DNA from: Flavobacterium sp. 9AF
GTDB taxonomy: Bacteria; Bacteroidota; Bacteroidia; Flavobacteriales; Flavobacteriaceae
Length of the DNA stretch: 64,000 nt
Assembly (NCBI RefSeq): GCF_902506265.1
Contig: NZ_LR733556.1
Span: forward strand, 1,045,106 to 1,109,105
Direction: 5' to 3'
Position 1 is the stretch's first letter; each line of letters starts with the position of its first letter. Under the pieces are notes generated by a model. It did no database searches, was not told where the DNA came from, and was given only the letters and a program-made list of their open reading frames with translations. The translations under genes and the position numbers were made by a program. Below, piece by piece: positions 15,832 through 24,884 of the stretch.

Positions 15832-16737
15832 ATGACCCATATAGAAGTGTTTTATGAGTTGAAAAATAGTGTTTTGCAACACTACAAAAAACGCTACCCT
15901 TATTTTAATGGAAATTGGAAAACGTTTAGTTCACAAGATATTTTGAACCTTATTGAAGATGTTGAAGAAAAATGCAAAGCAAGTGTTAGTGAAAAATGGA
16001 TTTATACACATTTAAAACCGGAAACCAATGAAAAATTACCGCGTAAGGATATGTTGGATATTTTTTCACAATATATTGGTTTGGCAAACTGGGATGCTTT
16101 TCAATATGAACACAACCAACAGAAGACTATTGAGGTTTCAAAAAAATCTTTAAAATCAAGAAAGCTATTATATATTAGTTTATCAGTATTTGTTTTTTTA
16201 ATAATTATTGGCTTGTATTGGCAAATGACTAAAAAAACATTGGAAAAGAAAACGATTCATTTAGAAGAAAAATTTACACAGGATTCTGTAATTCCTAATA
16301 TCACAAAAGCATATATAATAGAAGATAGTGTTGAAAAGGAAATTGTTGTAAAAAGTTCTAAAATAGAAGTAAATAAAGAAGCGAAGGTAGTAGTAAAAAG
16401 CCCCTTTTATAAGGAGAAAACCGTTGATTTGAAGCAAAATCCAGAAATTGTTACGATTACTTTAGAACCAAATGATTATGCGAATATTTTGCAAGGATTT
16501 ATTAAGAGTGACATTAAAGATTGGGAAACTAGAAAAGAACAATTAGAAAAAATTTTGCATGATAATGTTGAAGTCATTGTTATGTTACCCAATAATTTAG
16601 GAGCAGAATATTTTAATAAAGATGAGTTTTCGCAGAAATTAATTATTCCTACTGCTTCTTTAAAAAAAATGAAAATAGTAGAAGTAAAAAACGAAGCGAA
16701 TAATCAGATTATTTTTATTCGATTAATTCAAGAATAA
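15832..16737 (+). CDS. Single-span membrane protein with conserved N-terminal cytosolic domain, function unknown
   Basis: 301 residues. The cytosolic N-terminal domain (1-100) carries KASVSEKWIYTHLKPETNEK and KLPRKDMLDIFSQYIG, a pattern I associate with other Bacteroidota membrane proteins of unknown role. One membrane helix follows (111-130). The outer part has a PEGA-like beta segment (about 175-215) and a charged C-terminal domain. Promoter box TACTTTTA at 15814-15821, behind the ACTGTAA array. Stop and next start overlap (TAATG), so the next gene is translationally coupled. Confidence 0.7.
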   Translation: MTHIEVFYELKNSVLQHYKKRYPYFNGNWKTFSSQDILNLIEDVEEKCKASVSEKWIYTHLKPETNEKLPRKDMLDIFSQYIGLANWDAFQYEHNQQKTIEVSKKSLKSRKLLYISLSVFVFLIIIGLYWQMTKKTLEKKTIHLEEKFTQDSVIPNITKAYIIEDSVEKEIVVKSSKIEVNKEAKVVVKSPFYKEKTVDLKQNPEIVTITLEPNDYANILQGFIKSDIKDWETRKEQLEKILHDNVEVIVMLPNNLGAEYFNKDEFSQKLIIPTASLKKMKIVEVKNEANNQIIFIRLIQE

Positions 16738-17138
16738 TGAGAAAATATATATATATCGTTTTCTTTTTTGGAATTTCATTTTTTATGAAAGGTCAAAATA
16801 GTAACCTTAATGTTGTAAATAAAAAAATAGAAAGTCAATTTTCAAAGCCAGTTGTTATTGCTTATCAAAATCAAGCCGAAAAAGCAATTGTAGATTTTTA
16901 TAATTATTTAAATTTATACCAATTGACTACCCATGATGAAGCAGAAATAGTAATACCTATTGTCCCATTGAATATATTCTTTTTAGCAATTATGTCATTA
17001 GACAATAAAGGATTAAAATCGGAATATTTATTTGTAAAGGAATTAAAATCAAAAGTTTCTTTATTATTTATTGATTTTTCAGTTTTAAAAGAAGTTTCAA
17101 AAGTTAATTTCAAAGAATCGGAAATGGGTTCTGAATAA
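16737..17138 (+). CDS. Secreted protein, apparently truncated at its 3' end
   Basis: ATG overlaps the previous stop by one base. The first 65 or so residues look genuine: signal peptide MRKYIYIVFFFGISFFMKGQ, then NKKIESQFSKPVVIAYQNQA. From about 16950 the frame is simply the antisense of the convergent beta-barrel gene, so residues after about 70 are unlikely to be original sequence. Either a deletion fused two convergent genes here or both are degenerate. Function unknown. Confidence 0.5.
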   Translation: MRKYIYIVFFFGISFFMKGQNSNLNVVNKKIESQFSKPVVIAYQNQAEKAIVDFYNYLNLYQLTTHDEAEIVIPIVPLNIFFLAIMSLDNKGLKSEYLFVKELKSKVSLLFIDFSVLKEVSKVNFKESEMGSE

Positions 17139-18673
17139 CCCAATGAAAATTCCAAAACCTCTTTTCTATCTTTATCCAATTGATTTTGATTTCTACTGTC
17201 GTTAGGATTTCCCGACTGATAGAACAAAGTATTTGTCTTAGTGTTTAAGTTCACTTCATTATCACTATTATCATTATTCATTGTAAAACTTATACCTCTA
17301 CCCTTTCGCTTTAGTTTTTTGTATAGGTTTAAATTATTTGTAAAACTATTTCGATTAATTTCTTGAGCATTGTTCGTATTGTTTTCATTTAGCAAATCAT
17401 TTGAAGCGTCAAAAGAAGTAGCACGGCTGTCATAATAATCTAAAGTTCTATTTTTAGACAAACTAGGTGAAAAATACAATGTGGTTGTCGAATCAATTTT
17501 AATTTCAAAATCGACATTTATCGCATGTCCTGTATTATCTGTTTTTGAATTAGATTCTGAATTGGTACTCGTATTTCCAGTAGGCAATAAATTAGTCCTA
17601 TTGGTTCTGTTTCTATTTTCAGAAATGGCATTAGAAAAATAATAACTTGCATTAGGATTTGTTTTTTTATTCATCCATTCGTCAGAAAAATGAACTCCAA
17701 TCATATTCGATTTTGTAATTCCCGAATTGCCACCAAAACGCATTCCATTTATTCCAAAACTTCCATTACTGTTCACATACATAGATTGATTTCTTCCTCC
17801 ACCCATATTATCAAAAATTTCATCCATTGAAAACCCAACAGAATTAATATTATTTGAAGACCCTAAAACACTTATTTTTTGAGTATCTTTAAAATAATTG
17901 AATAAAACACTAGATTCATAACGATCTTTTGTACCATAGCCTGCTGTTGCTTTACCAAATAATCCTTTATTTTTATCTTCTTGAATGGTTAAATTTATGG
18001 TACTGGTATTGTCTGAAGCGGCTTGACCTGATAATTCTTCTTTTTTTGTTTTCGTATCGGTTACTTGTACCTTGTCAATCATATCAGCAGGTAAATTTTG
18101 AGTAGCAATTTTACCATCTTTTCCAAAAAAAGGTTTCCCATTAACTAAAATATTATTCACCTCTTTTCCATTCACTGTAATTTTACCATCAGTATCCACC
18201 TCAACACCTGGCAATTGCTTCAATAACTTTTCAACATTCGCGTCTGGAGCCACTTTAAATGATGATGCATTAAATTCTAAAGTATCTGATTTTACAGAAA
18301 TAGGTGGTATTTCAGACTTTACCACAACTTCTTTTAATGAGGAAACATTTTCTTTTAAGGCTATTGTACCTAAATCGATATCCTTATCAATAACCGAAAA
18401 TGCTTTTTTAAAATCGAGATAACCATTATAAGATATTTTTAAAACAACTGGAAAATTTAATCCTTTTATTTTAAAATTAAAATTTCCATTTTTATCTGAT
18501 ATTGTATAATCCACAACTGATGAGTCGCTCACTTTTGAAAAATAAACGGTAGCAGATTCCAGTGGAAATTTCAAATTTTCATCTACTAATTTACCAGAAA
18601 CAGAAACATTATTTTGAGTAAAACCTAAGCTATAAAAAAATAAAATGACAAGTAAAAGGTAATTTTTGCACAT
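16904..18673 (-). CDS. Outer-membrane beta-barrel (TonB receptor-like) protein, truncated
   Basis: 589 residues where this family normally has about 900. Signal peptide, carboxypeptidase-like regulatory domain (22-110), then plug-like domain (120-215: LLKQLPGVEVDTDGKITVNG) and the beginning of a PF14905-type barrel rich in Gly and Asn. The barrel breaks off after about residue 575 and ends in an unrelated SASSWVVNWYKFK tail. The missing strands would prevent barrel closure, so it is probably a pseudogene. ATG 18673 directly follows a terminator T tract. Confidence 0.7.
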   Translation of the reverse strand: MCKNYLLLVILFFYSLGFTQNNVSVSGKLVDENLKFPLESATVYFSKVSDSSVVDYTISDKNGNFNFKIKGLNFPVVLKISYNGYLDFKKAFSVIDKDIDLGTIALKENVSSLKEVVVKSEIPPISVKSDTLEFNASSFKVAPDANVEKLLKQLPGVEVDTDGKITVNGKEVNNILVNGKPFFGKDGKIATQNLPADMIDKVQVTDTKTKKEELSGQAASDNTSTINLTIQEDKNKGLFGKATAGYGTKDRYESSVLFNYFKDTQKISVLGSSNNINSVGFSMDEIFDNMGGGRNQSMYVNSNGSFGINGMRFGGNSGITKSNMIGVHFSDEWMNKKTNPNASYYFSNAISENRNRTNRTNLLPTGNTSTNSESNSKTDNTGHAINVDFEIKIDSTTTLYFSPSLSKNRTLDYYDSRATSFDASNDLLNENNTNNAQEINRNSFTNNLNLYKKLKRKGRGISFTMNNDNSDNEVNLNTKTNTLFYQSGNPNDSRNQNQLDKDRKEVLEFSLGYSEPISDSLKLTFETSFKTEKSINNKETFDFNSFTNKYSDFNPLLSNDIIAKKNIFNGTIGITISASSWVVNWYKFK

Positions 18674-18703
18674 AAAAAAATCGCGATTAATAACTAACCG
18701 CGA
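18674..18703 (-). terminator. leu operon terminator abutting the barrel-gene start
   Basis: TCGCG/CGCGA stem (18681-18685, 18699-18703) followed on the minus strand by TTTTTTT and then the next gene's ATG. Confidence 0.65.
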
Positions 18704-18756
18704 AATAAAGTTATTTCTTACAGTTTAAAAAGAAATAAATGTTTTTTAACTTAATT

Positions 18757-19878
18757 TTATATATAAACTGACTTACCTAATTTTATATTTTCAAAATGTG
18801 ACCCTCCAATAGTTACATCTTGACTGTCAATTAGTTTAACAATAACGTCGCCTATTTCTGAAGTACTTGATGGATTTTCTTTATTTAAATCGACAGTTCC
18901 AATGTTTTCATTTAACATGGTTTCTACTGCTTTATAGATTAACCTGGCTTCATCATGCAAAGAGAATTGTTCTAATAACATCGCTGCACTTAAAATCGAA
19001 GCTACAGGGTTAGCGATATTTTTACCAGCTGCTTGTGGATACGAACCATGAATAGGTTCAAATAAAGCCGTACCTTTCCCTACAGAAGCTGAAGCTAGTA
19101 ATCCAATAGAACCACCAATAACACTCCCTTCATCTGAAATAATATCGCCAAACATATTCTCTGTTAAAATAACATCAAACTGACTTGGATTTAAAATCAT
19201 TTGCATGGCTGCATTATCTACAAATAGAAAATCTAAAGTTACATCAGGATATTCTTTAGCTAATGAAGTTACAACACGTCTCCACAGTCTTGACGTTTCC
19301 AAAACATTGGCTTTATCTACCAAAGTTACTTTCTTTCTTCTTTGTTGTGCTGCTTTAAACGCTAAGTGCGCAATTCTTTCAATTTCATATTGTGCATACT
19401 CACATAAATCAGAAGCAATAGTTCCCTCTTCATTGAGTTGTTTTTCACCAAAATAAATTCCGCCAGTTAATTCTCTATAAATAACCATATCCGTTCCTTG
19501 AATAATTTCTTTCTTTAATGGAGATTTTTCAAGTAACGAATCATAAGCTGTAATCGGACGAATATTTGCAAATAAACCTAATTCTTTTCTCAATTTCAAC
19601 AAACCTTGTTCTGGTCTTACTTTTGCATCTGGATTGTTATCATATTTTGGATCACCAATAGCTCCAAAAAGCACAGCATCACTTTCTTTACAAAGCGTTA
19701 ATGTTTCTTCCGGTAATGGATTTCCAGTTTGATCGATAGCAATTGCACCTACTAAAGCTTCTTTAAATTGAAAATCATGTCCAAATGCATCTGCAATAGA
19801 CTGTAATACTTTTACGGATTCTTTCGTTACCTCAGGACCTATACCGTCTCCAGGTAACACGGCTATTTTCATCTTCAT
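18757..19878 (-). CDS. leuB: 3-isopropylmalate dehydrogenase
   Basis: 373 residues. MKIAVLPGDGIGPEV at the start, substrate-binding RPEQGLLKLRKELGLFANIRP (about 87-107), ELTGGIYFG, and the NAD/metal region ENMFGDIISDEGSVIGGSIGLLASASVG. Oxidatively decarboxylates 3-isopropylmalate to 2-ketoisocaproate in leucine synthesis. Last gene of leuA-leuC-leuD-leuB, 10 bp after leuD. ATG 19872 is an alternative start. Confidence 0.98.
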   Translation of the reverse strand: MKMKIAVLPGDGIGPEVTKESVKVLQSIADAFGHDFQFKEALVGAIAIDQTGNPLPEETLTLCKESDAVLFGAIGDPKYDNNPDAKVRPEQGLLKLRKELGLFANIRPITAYDSLLEKSPLKKEIIQGTDMVIYRELTGGIYFGEKQLNEEGTIASDLCEYAQYEIERIAHLAFKAAQQRRKKVTLVDKANVLETSRLWRRVVTSLAKEYPDVTLDFLFVDNAAMQMILNPSQFDVILTENMFGDIISDEGSVIGGSIGLLASASVGKGTALFEPIHGSYPQAAGKNIANPVASILSAAMLLEQFSLHDEARLIYKAVETMLNENIGTVDLNKENPSSTSEIGDVIVKLIDSQDVTIGGSHFENIKLGKSVYI

Positions 19879-19888
19879 AATGATTTCT

Positions 19889-20497
19889 TTAAATGACTAT
19901 GGATTGTGTTTTATTTCTATTTGCTTCAAAAGCTTCAATTTTATCTTTATTGCTTACTAAAAAATCAATATCATCATACCCGTTAATCAGACATAGTTTT
20001 TTATAAGCATCGATTTCAAAAGTTTCTTGTAAACCAATATCTTTTACAGCAATGGTTTGTTGTTCTAAATCAACGATAAGTTCGGTTTCAGGATTTTGAG
20101 TAATTAAAGTTAAAACTTCTTTTAGAAACGCAGGGGAAACTTGGATGGGTAACAATCCGTTATTTAAAGCATTTCCTTTAAAAATATCAGCAAAATAACT
20201 AGAAACAATCACTTTAAAGCCATAATCTGTTAAAGCCCAAGCAGCGTGTTCTCTACTGCTTCCACAACCAAAATTATCTCCGGCCACTAATATTTTTCCA
20301 GAATATTTAGGATTATTAAGTACAAATGAAGCAATGGGCTCATTATTTTCTTGAAATCGCCAATCTCTAAATAGATTATTTCCAAAGCCAACTTTATTCG
20401 TAACCTTAAGAAATCTTGCTGGAATAATTTGATCGGTATCGATATTTTCTACAGGTAAAGGAACTGCTTTTGAATATAATGTGGTAAATTTTTCCAT
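19889..20497 (-). CDS. leuD: 3-isopropylmalate dehydratase small subunit
   Basis: 202 residues. [16 protein letters not shown] and [16 protein letters not shown] are the small-subunit signatures; the latter forms part of the active site with LeuC. Isomerises 2- to 3-isopropylmalate. Two bases after leuC, in the same transcript. Confidence 0.98.
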   Translation of the reverse strand: MEKFTTLYSKAVPLPVENIDTDQIIPARFLKVTNKVGFGNNLFRDWRFQENNEPIASFVLNNPKYSGKILVAGDNFGCGSSREHAAWALTDYGFKVIVSSYFADIFKGNALNNGLLPIQVSPAFLKEVLTLITQNPETELIVDLEQQTIAVKDIGLQETFEIDAYKKLCLINGYDDIDFLVSNKDKIEAFEANRNKTQSIVI

Positions 20498-20499
20498 GA

Positions 20500-21885
20500 T
20501 TAATTAAGATGTTTTGTGATATCAATAATTTTACCTTCTACAGCAATCGCTGCTGCCACTAAAGGACTTGATAAAAGGGTTCGAGCCCCTTGTCCTTGTC
20601 TGCCTTCAAAGTTTCTATTTGAAGTAGATACACAATATTCTCCTGCTGGAATTTTATCATCATTCATAGCCAAACAAGCAGAACAACCCGGTTGACGAAT
20701 TTCAAAACCTGCTTTTTCAAAAATAGCGGTTAAACCTTCTTCCTGAATTTGTTTAGCTACCTGTTGTGAACCAGGAACGATTAAAGCATTTACATTGGCT
20801 GCTTTTTGTTTACCATTAATGTATTGAGCTGCGATTCTGAAATCTTCAATTCGAGAATTAGTACAACTTCCTATAAAAACATAATTAATTGGTTTTTCCA
20901 ATAAAGATTCTCCTTTACGGAAACCCATGTAATCTAAAGCTTTTACAAATGATTCATCTTCCAAGACAGGTATACAATCATTAATTTTAATTCCCATACC
21001 TGGATTGGTTCCATAGGTAATCATGGGAGCAATGTCTGCAGCATCAAAAGAATATTCTTTATCAAAAACCGCACCTTCGTCTGTTGGTAAGGTTTTCCAA
21101 TAGGCTATTTTCTCCTCTAATTCATTTCCTTTGGGTGCAAAAGTTCTTCCTTTTATGTATTCGAAAGTAATGTCGTCTGGAGCAATCATACCACCTCTTG
21201 CTCCCATTTCGATACTCATATTACAAACGGTCATTCTTCCTTCCATAGACATTTCTTGAAAAACATTGCCAGCATATTCACAGAAATAACCGGTACCTGA
21301 ATTGGTTCCAATTTTTGAAATAATGTATAAAATAACGTCTTTAGGTGTAACTCCTTTGGCTAACTTTCCATTAACACTTACTCGAAGACTTTTGGGTTTG
21401 TTTAATAACAGACACTGACTGGCAAACACTTGTGCTACTTGACTGGTTCCAATACCAAATGCAATAGTTCCAAAAGCACCATGCGTAGAAGTGTGACTGT
21501 CACCACAAACCATGGTCATTCCGGGCAACGTAATCCCTAACTCTGGAGCAATAACATGTACAATCCCTTGATATTGATGTCCTAAATCGTATAAGGTAAT
21601 ATTATTTTTTTCACAATTTTTTGTCAATTGTTCTAACTGATTTTTAGACAACACATCTTTGATAGGTAGGTGTTGGTTTTTTGTAGGCACATTATGATCT
21701 GCAGTTGCTACAATCTGTTTGGGTCTAAAAATAGGGATATTTCGTTCTTCAAGTTCCGCAAAAGCCTGAGGACTTGTTACTTCGTGTATAAGATGTTTAT
21801 CTATGTATAAAATTTGAGGTCCGTTAGGCACTTCGCTTACCACATGACTATCCCACACTTTATCAAATAAGGTTTTCTTTTCCAT
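20500..21885 (-). CDS. leuC: 3-isopropylmalate dehydratase large subunit
   Basis: 461 residues of the aconitase family. Iron-sulfur ligands lie in IGSCTNSR (about 342-349) and [10 protein letters not shown] (about 400-410). [15 protein letters not shown] and the C-terminal [20 protein letters not shown] are conserved. Works with LeuD. Two bases after leuA. Confidence 0.98.
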   Translation of the reverse strand: MEKKTLFDKVWDSHVVSEVPNGPQILYIDKHLIHEVTSPQAFAELEERNIPIFRPKQIVATADHNVPTKNQHLPIKDVLSKNQLEQLTKNCEKNNITLYDLGHQYQGIVHVIAPELGITLPGMTMVCGDSHTSTHGAFGTIAFGIGTSQVAQVFASQCLLLNKPKSLRVSVNGKLAKGVTPKDVILYIISKIGTNSGTGYFCEYAGNVFQEMSMEGRMTVCNMSIEMGARGGMIAPDDITFEYIKGRTFAPKGNELEEKIAYWKTLPTDEGAVFDKEYSFDAADIAPMITYGTNPGMGIKINDCIPVLEDESFVKALDYMGFRKGESLLEKPINYVFIGSCTNSRIEDFRIAAQYINGKQKAANVNALIVPGSQQVAKQIQEEGLTAIFEKAGFEIRQPGCSACLAMNDDKIPAGEYCVSTSNRNFEGRQGQGARTLLSSPLVAAAIAVEGKIIDITKHLN

Positions 21886-21887
21886 TT

Positions 21888-23054
21888 TTATGCTACAATA
21901 CCAATTTTATTGTTTTCAATAATCCTATGAACATCTTCATCAATTACTTCTTTTTTTCTATCGGCAATTTTTAGAAATTCTTGATAAACTATATCTAACT
22001 GTAATTTAGTTAATTCATAACCAATTTTTTTAGCTCTGTAAGCCAATGCTGCTCTTCCGCTTCGAGCGGTTAAAATGATTGAAGATTCAGTTACTCCAAC
22101 ATCTTCTGGGTTAATTATTTCGTATGTTTCTCGATTCTTAATTACTCCGTCTTGATGGATTCCTGAACTATGTGCAAAAGCATTAGCGCCCACTATGGCT
22201 TTATTAGGCTGTACAATCATACCCATACTTTCCGACACCAAATGACTCATTTCATTTAACAACCTTGAATTTACATTTGTATCTAAACCTAGAGTGGGAT
22301 GTTGCCTTAAAATCATAACCACTTCTTCTAAAGAAGTATTTCCTGCTCGTTCACCAATACCATTAATTGTGCATTCAATCTGTCTAGCACCATGGATAAC
22401 ACCCGCAATAGAATTAGCTGTAGCCAAACCTAAATCATTATGACAATGGCATGATAAAATTGCTTTTTCAATTCCTTTTACATTTTCAACCAAGTATTTC
22501 ATTTTGGCTCCATATTCTTCTGGCAAACAATAACCCGTTGTGTCCGGAATATTTAAAACAGTCGCACCCGCAGCAATAACTTCTGAACATACTTGTGCTA
22601 GAAAAGCGTTATCAGTTCTACCCGCATCTTCTGCATAAAATTCAACATCGTCTACATATTTTTTCGCATAGGCAACTGCTTTCACTGCACGTTCTATAAT
22701 TTCTTCTTTGGTTGCATTGAACTTATATTTAATATGCGAATCTGAAGTACCTATTCCTGTGTGTATTCTTGGCTTTCTAGCATATTTGAGCGCTTGTGCA
22801 GCTACTTCAATATCTTTTTCAACAGCTCTAGTTAATCCACAAACAGTAGCATTTTTAACCACTTTTGCGATGGCTTCCACAGCCTCAAAATCTCCTGGAC
22901 TCGAAATTGGAAATCCAGCTTCAATTACATCTACTCCGAGTTCATCTAACCTTTGAGCAATAATTAACTTTTGCTCTTTGTTTAATTTACAACCAGGAAC
23001 TTGTTCTCCATCTCGTAAGGTGGTATCGAATATTTGTACTTTCCCTTTATCCAT
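21888..23054 (-). CDS. leuA: 2-isopropylmalate synthase, short form without regulatory domain
   Basis: 388 residues. [14 protein letters not shown] at residues 9-22, metal-binding [13 protein letters not shown] (about 202-214) and [14 protein letters not shown]. Condenses acetyl-CoA with 2-ketoisovalerate, the committed step of leucine synthesis. The protein ends about 120 residues earlier than the classic 510-residue enzyme, so the C-terminal leucine-binding domain is missing. Position at the head of leuCDB supports LeuA over homocitrate or citramalate synthase. Confidence 0.94.
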   Translation of the reverse strand: MDKGKVQIFDTTLRDGEQVPGCKLNKEQKLIIAQRLDELGVDVIEAGFPISSPGDFEAVEAIAKVVKNATVCGLTRAVEKDIEVAAQALKYARKPRIHTGIGTSDSHIKYKFNATKEEIIERAVKAVAYAKKYVDDVEFYAEDAGRTDNAFLAQVCSEVIAAGATVLNIPDTTGYCLPEEYGAKMKYLVENVKGIEKAILSCHCHNDLGLATANSIAGVIHGARQIECTINGIGERAGNTSLEEVVMILRQHPTLGLDTNVNSRLLNEMSHLVSESMGMIVQPNKAIVGANAFAHSSGIHQDGVIKNRETYEIINPEDVGVTESSIILTARSGRAALAYRAKKIGYELTKLQLDIVYQEFLKIADRKKEVIDEDVHRIIENNKIGIVA

Positions 23055-23090
23055 AAAAGAATTATTAAACTTAATTTTAATTTATGAATA

Positions 23091-23098
23091 CAAATTTA
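23091..23098 (-). promoter_or_regulatory. leu operon promoter, -7 box
   Basis: Minus strand TAAATTTG, perfect TAnnTTTG, 36 bp before leuA. The leader of about 30 nt is too short for a leader-peptide attenuator. Confidence 0.65.
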
Positions 23099-23209
23099 TA
23101 CTTTGCTTCGTGTAAAGAGACTTTTTAAAATTTTGTTTTACAGTATTAAAACTATTTTTTTTAAAACTAAAATGTTGATTTACAAATATATACAATTCAT
23201 TTATTTACA

Positions 23210-24754
23210 ATGGCAAACATAACAAAAGACAATTTATTCATCCTAATTAAATCGCTTTCTCGATCAGAAAAACGTCAGTTTAAACTCTATGCGAATCGTT
23301 TAGATGTAAATACCAATGCTAAATTTTTACTTTTATTTAATTTGTTAGACAAAATGAATGATTATAATGAGGAAACTATTTTAGAAAGTAAGATTGTAAC
23401 CAAATTGCAACTCTCAAACTTAAAAGCTCATTTATACAAACAAATTTTAATTAGTTTACGAATGAATCCCGTAAATCAAAACAGTAGAATTTTGATTCGG
23501 GAGCAATTAGATTTTGCTACAATTTTATATCATAAAGGTTTATACAAACAAAGTTTAAAAATCTTAGAGAAGGCCAAAATAATGGCACTTGAAAATGAAG
23601 AAAAGAACATTGCTTATGAAATTGTAGAACTTGAAAAAGTAATTGAGTCGCAATATATTACTAGAAGTATTGTAGGAAGAGCAGATGAATTAACTTCTCA
23701 AGCAAAAAAATTAAGTAAAGAAAATGTTATTGCTAGTAAGCTTTCAAATCTTTCCTTACAATTGTACAGCATTATGTTAAAAAGCGGTTATGCCAAAAGT
23801 GATGCTGAAATGCGAGAAATAACAAATTATTTCAACAAAGAATTACCCACTTACATCATATCTGATTTAGGTTTTAGAGAAAAATTATGGTTATATAAAG
23901 CACATTTATGGTATAGTTTCCTAATACAAGATTTTTTGTCTTGTTATAAATACGCCAAAAAATGGGTGGATCTTTTTTATGATAATCCAAAAATGATATT
24001 TCTAAATCCAGTATGGTATATCAAAGGAGTCAATTATTTATTAGAATGCCTTTATTTAATTAAACATAAAACACTATTTAAAGAAACACTAGATAAGTTA
24101 GAAGATACAATCAACTTAGATGCCTTTCCAAAAAATGACAACGTAAGTATCCTTACTTTTTTGTGCATTTATAATAGCAAATTAAATCTTCATTTTTTAG
24201 AAGGCACTTTTGATCAAGGTTTATATTTAGTAGATGATATACTTAAGAAAATAAAAATGGATGAAGATAAAATTGACGAGCATCACGTGATGGTTTTTTA
24301 TTATAAAATTGCCTGTATGTATTTTGGAGTAGGAAATAACACACTATGTATCAGCTATCTTCAAAAAATTATTGACAATAAAAATTTATCCATGCGAGAA
24401 GATTTAATGTGTTTTGCTAGAGTATTGAGTTTAGTTGCACATTATGAAGCGAGCTTGGATTACAAATTAGAACTGCAATTAAAAAGTACTTATAAGTTTT
24501 TAATTAAGATGAACGACTTACATGAAGTACAACGTGAAATGATTAAGTTTTTGAGAAATTTAGGCACTATTTATCCACATCAATTAAAAGGAGAATTTAA
24601 AAAACTACACACACGGTTAAAAGTATATGAAGAGCATCCATATGAAAAAAGAGCTTTTTTATATTTAGATATTATTTCTTGGCTAGAGAGTAAAATAGAC
24701 AACAAACCCATAATGGAAATCATTAAAACGAAAGCTTCAAACGCAGTAAGATAA
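23210..24754 (+). CDS. Conserved helical-repeat (TPR-like) cytosolic protein, function unknown
   Basis: 514 residues without signal peptide or membrane helix. It begins MANITKDNLFILIKSLSRSE KRQFKLYANR and is almost wholly alpha-helical. Paired helices of the TPR type are clearest around 110-170 (LYHKGLYKQSLKILEKAKIM) and 340-420. Probably a protein-protein scaffold. Divergent from leuA across 155 bp with no shared pathway evident. Confidence 0.7.
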   Translation: MANITKDNLFILIKSLSRSEKRQFKLYANRLDVNTNAKFLLLFNLLDKMNDYNEETILESKIVTKLQLSNLKAHLYKQILISLRMNPVNQNSRILIREQLDFATILYHKGLYKQSLKILEKAKIMALENEEKNIAYEIVELEKVIESQYITRSIVGRADELTSQAKKLSKENVIASKLSNLSLQLYSIMLKSGYAKSDAEMREITNYFNKELPTYIISDLGFREKLWLYKAHLWYSFLIQDFLSCYKYAKKWVDLFYDNPKMIFLNPVWYIKGVNYLLECLYLIKHKTLFKETLDKLEDTINLDAFPKNDNVSILTFLCIYNSKLNLHFLEGTFDQGLYLVDDILKKIKMDEDKIDEHHVMVFYYKIACMYFGVGNNTLCISYLQKIIDNKNLSMREDLMCFARVLSLVAHYEASLDYKLELQLKSTYKFLIKMNDLHEVQREMIKFLRNLGTIYPHQLKGEFKKLHTRLKVYEEHPYEKRAFLYLDIISWLESKIDNKPIMEIIKTKASNAVR

Positions 24755-24768
24755 TATTTAAGAATAAA

Positions 24769-24786
24769 AAAGGGGTTTTTCCCCTT
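24769..24786 (+). terminator. GGGG/CCCC hairpin before the first T9SS paralog
   Basis: AAGGGG, loop TTTTT, CCCCTT, 15 bp after the upstream stop. No T tract on the plus side. A near-copy lies at 26869-26889 before the second paralog. Confidence 0.55.
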
Positions 24787-24884
24787 ACAATTAACGTTGA
24801 TACATAAAAGAGTTTGTTTAGAGAAGTCATAATCTTTGCATTGTGATCACAACAAAATATTTTAACATCAAACGATTAATTAAC

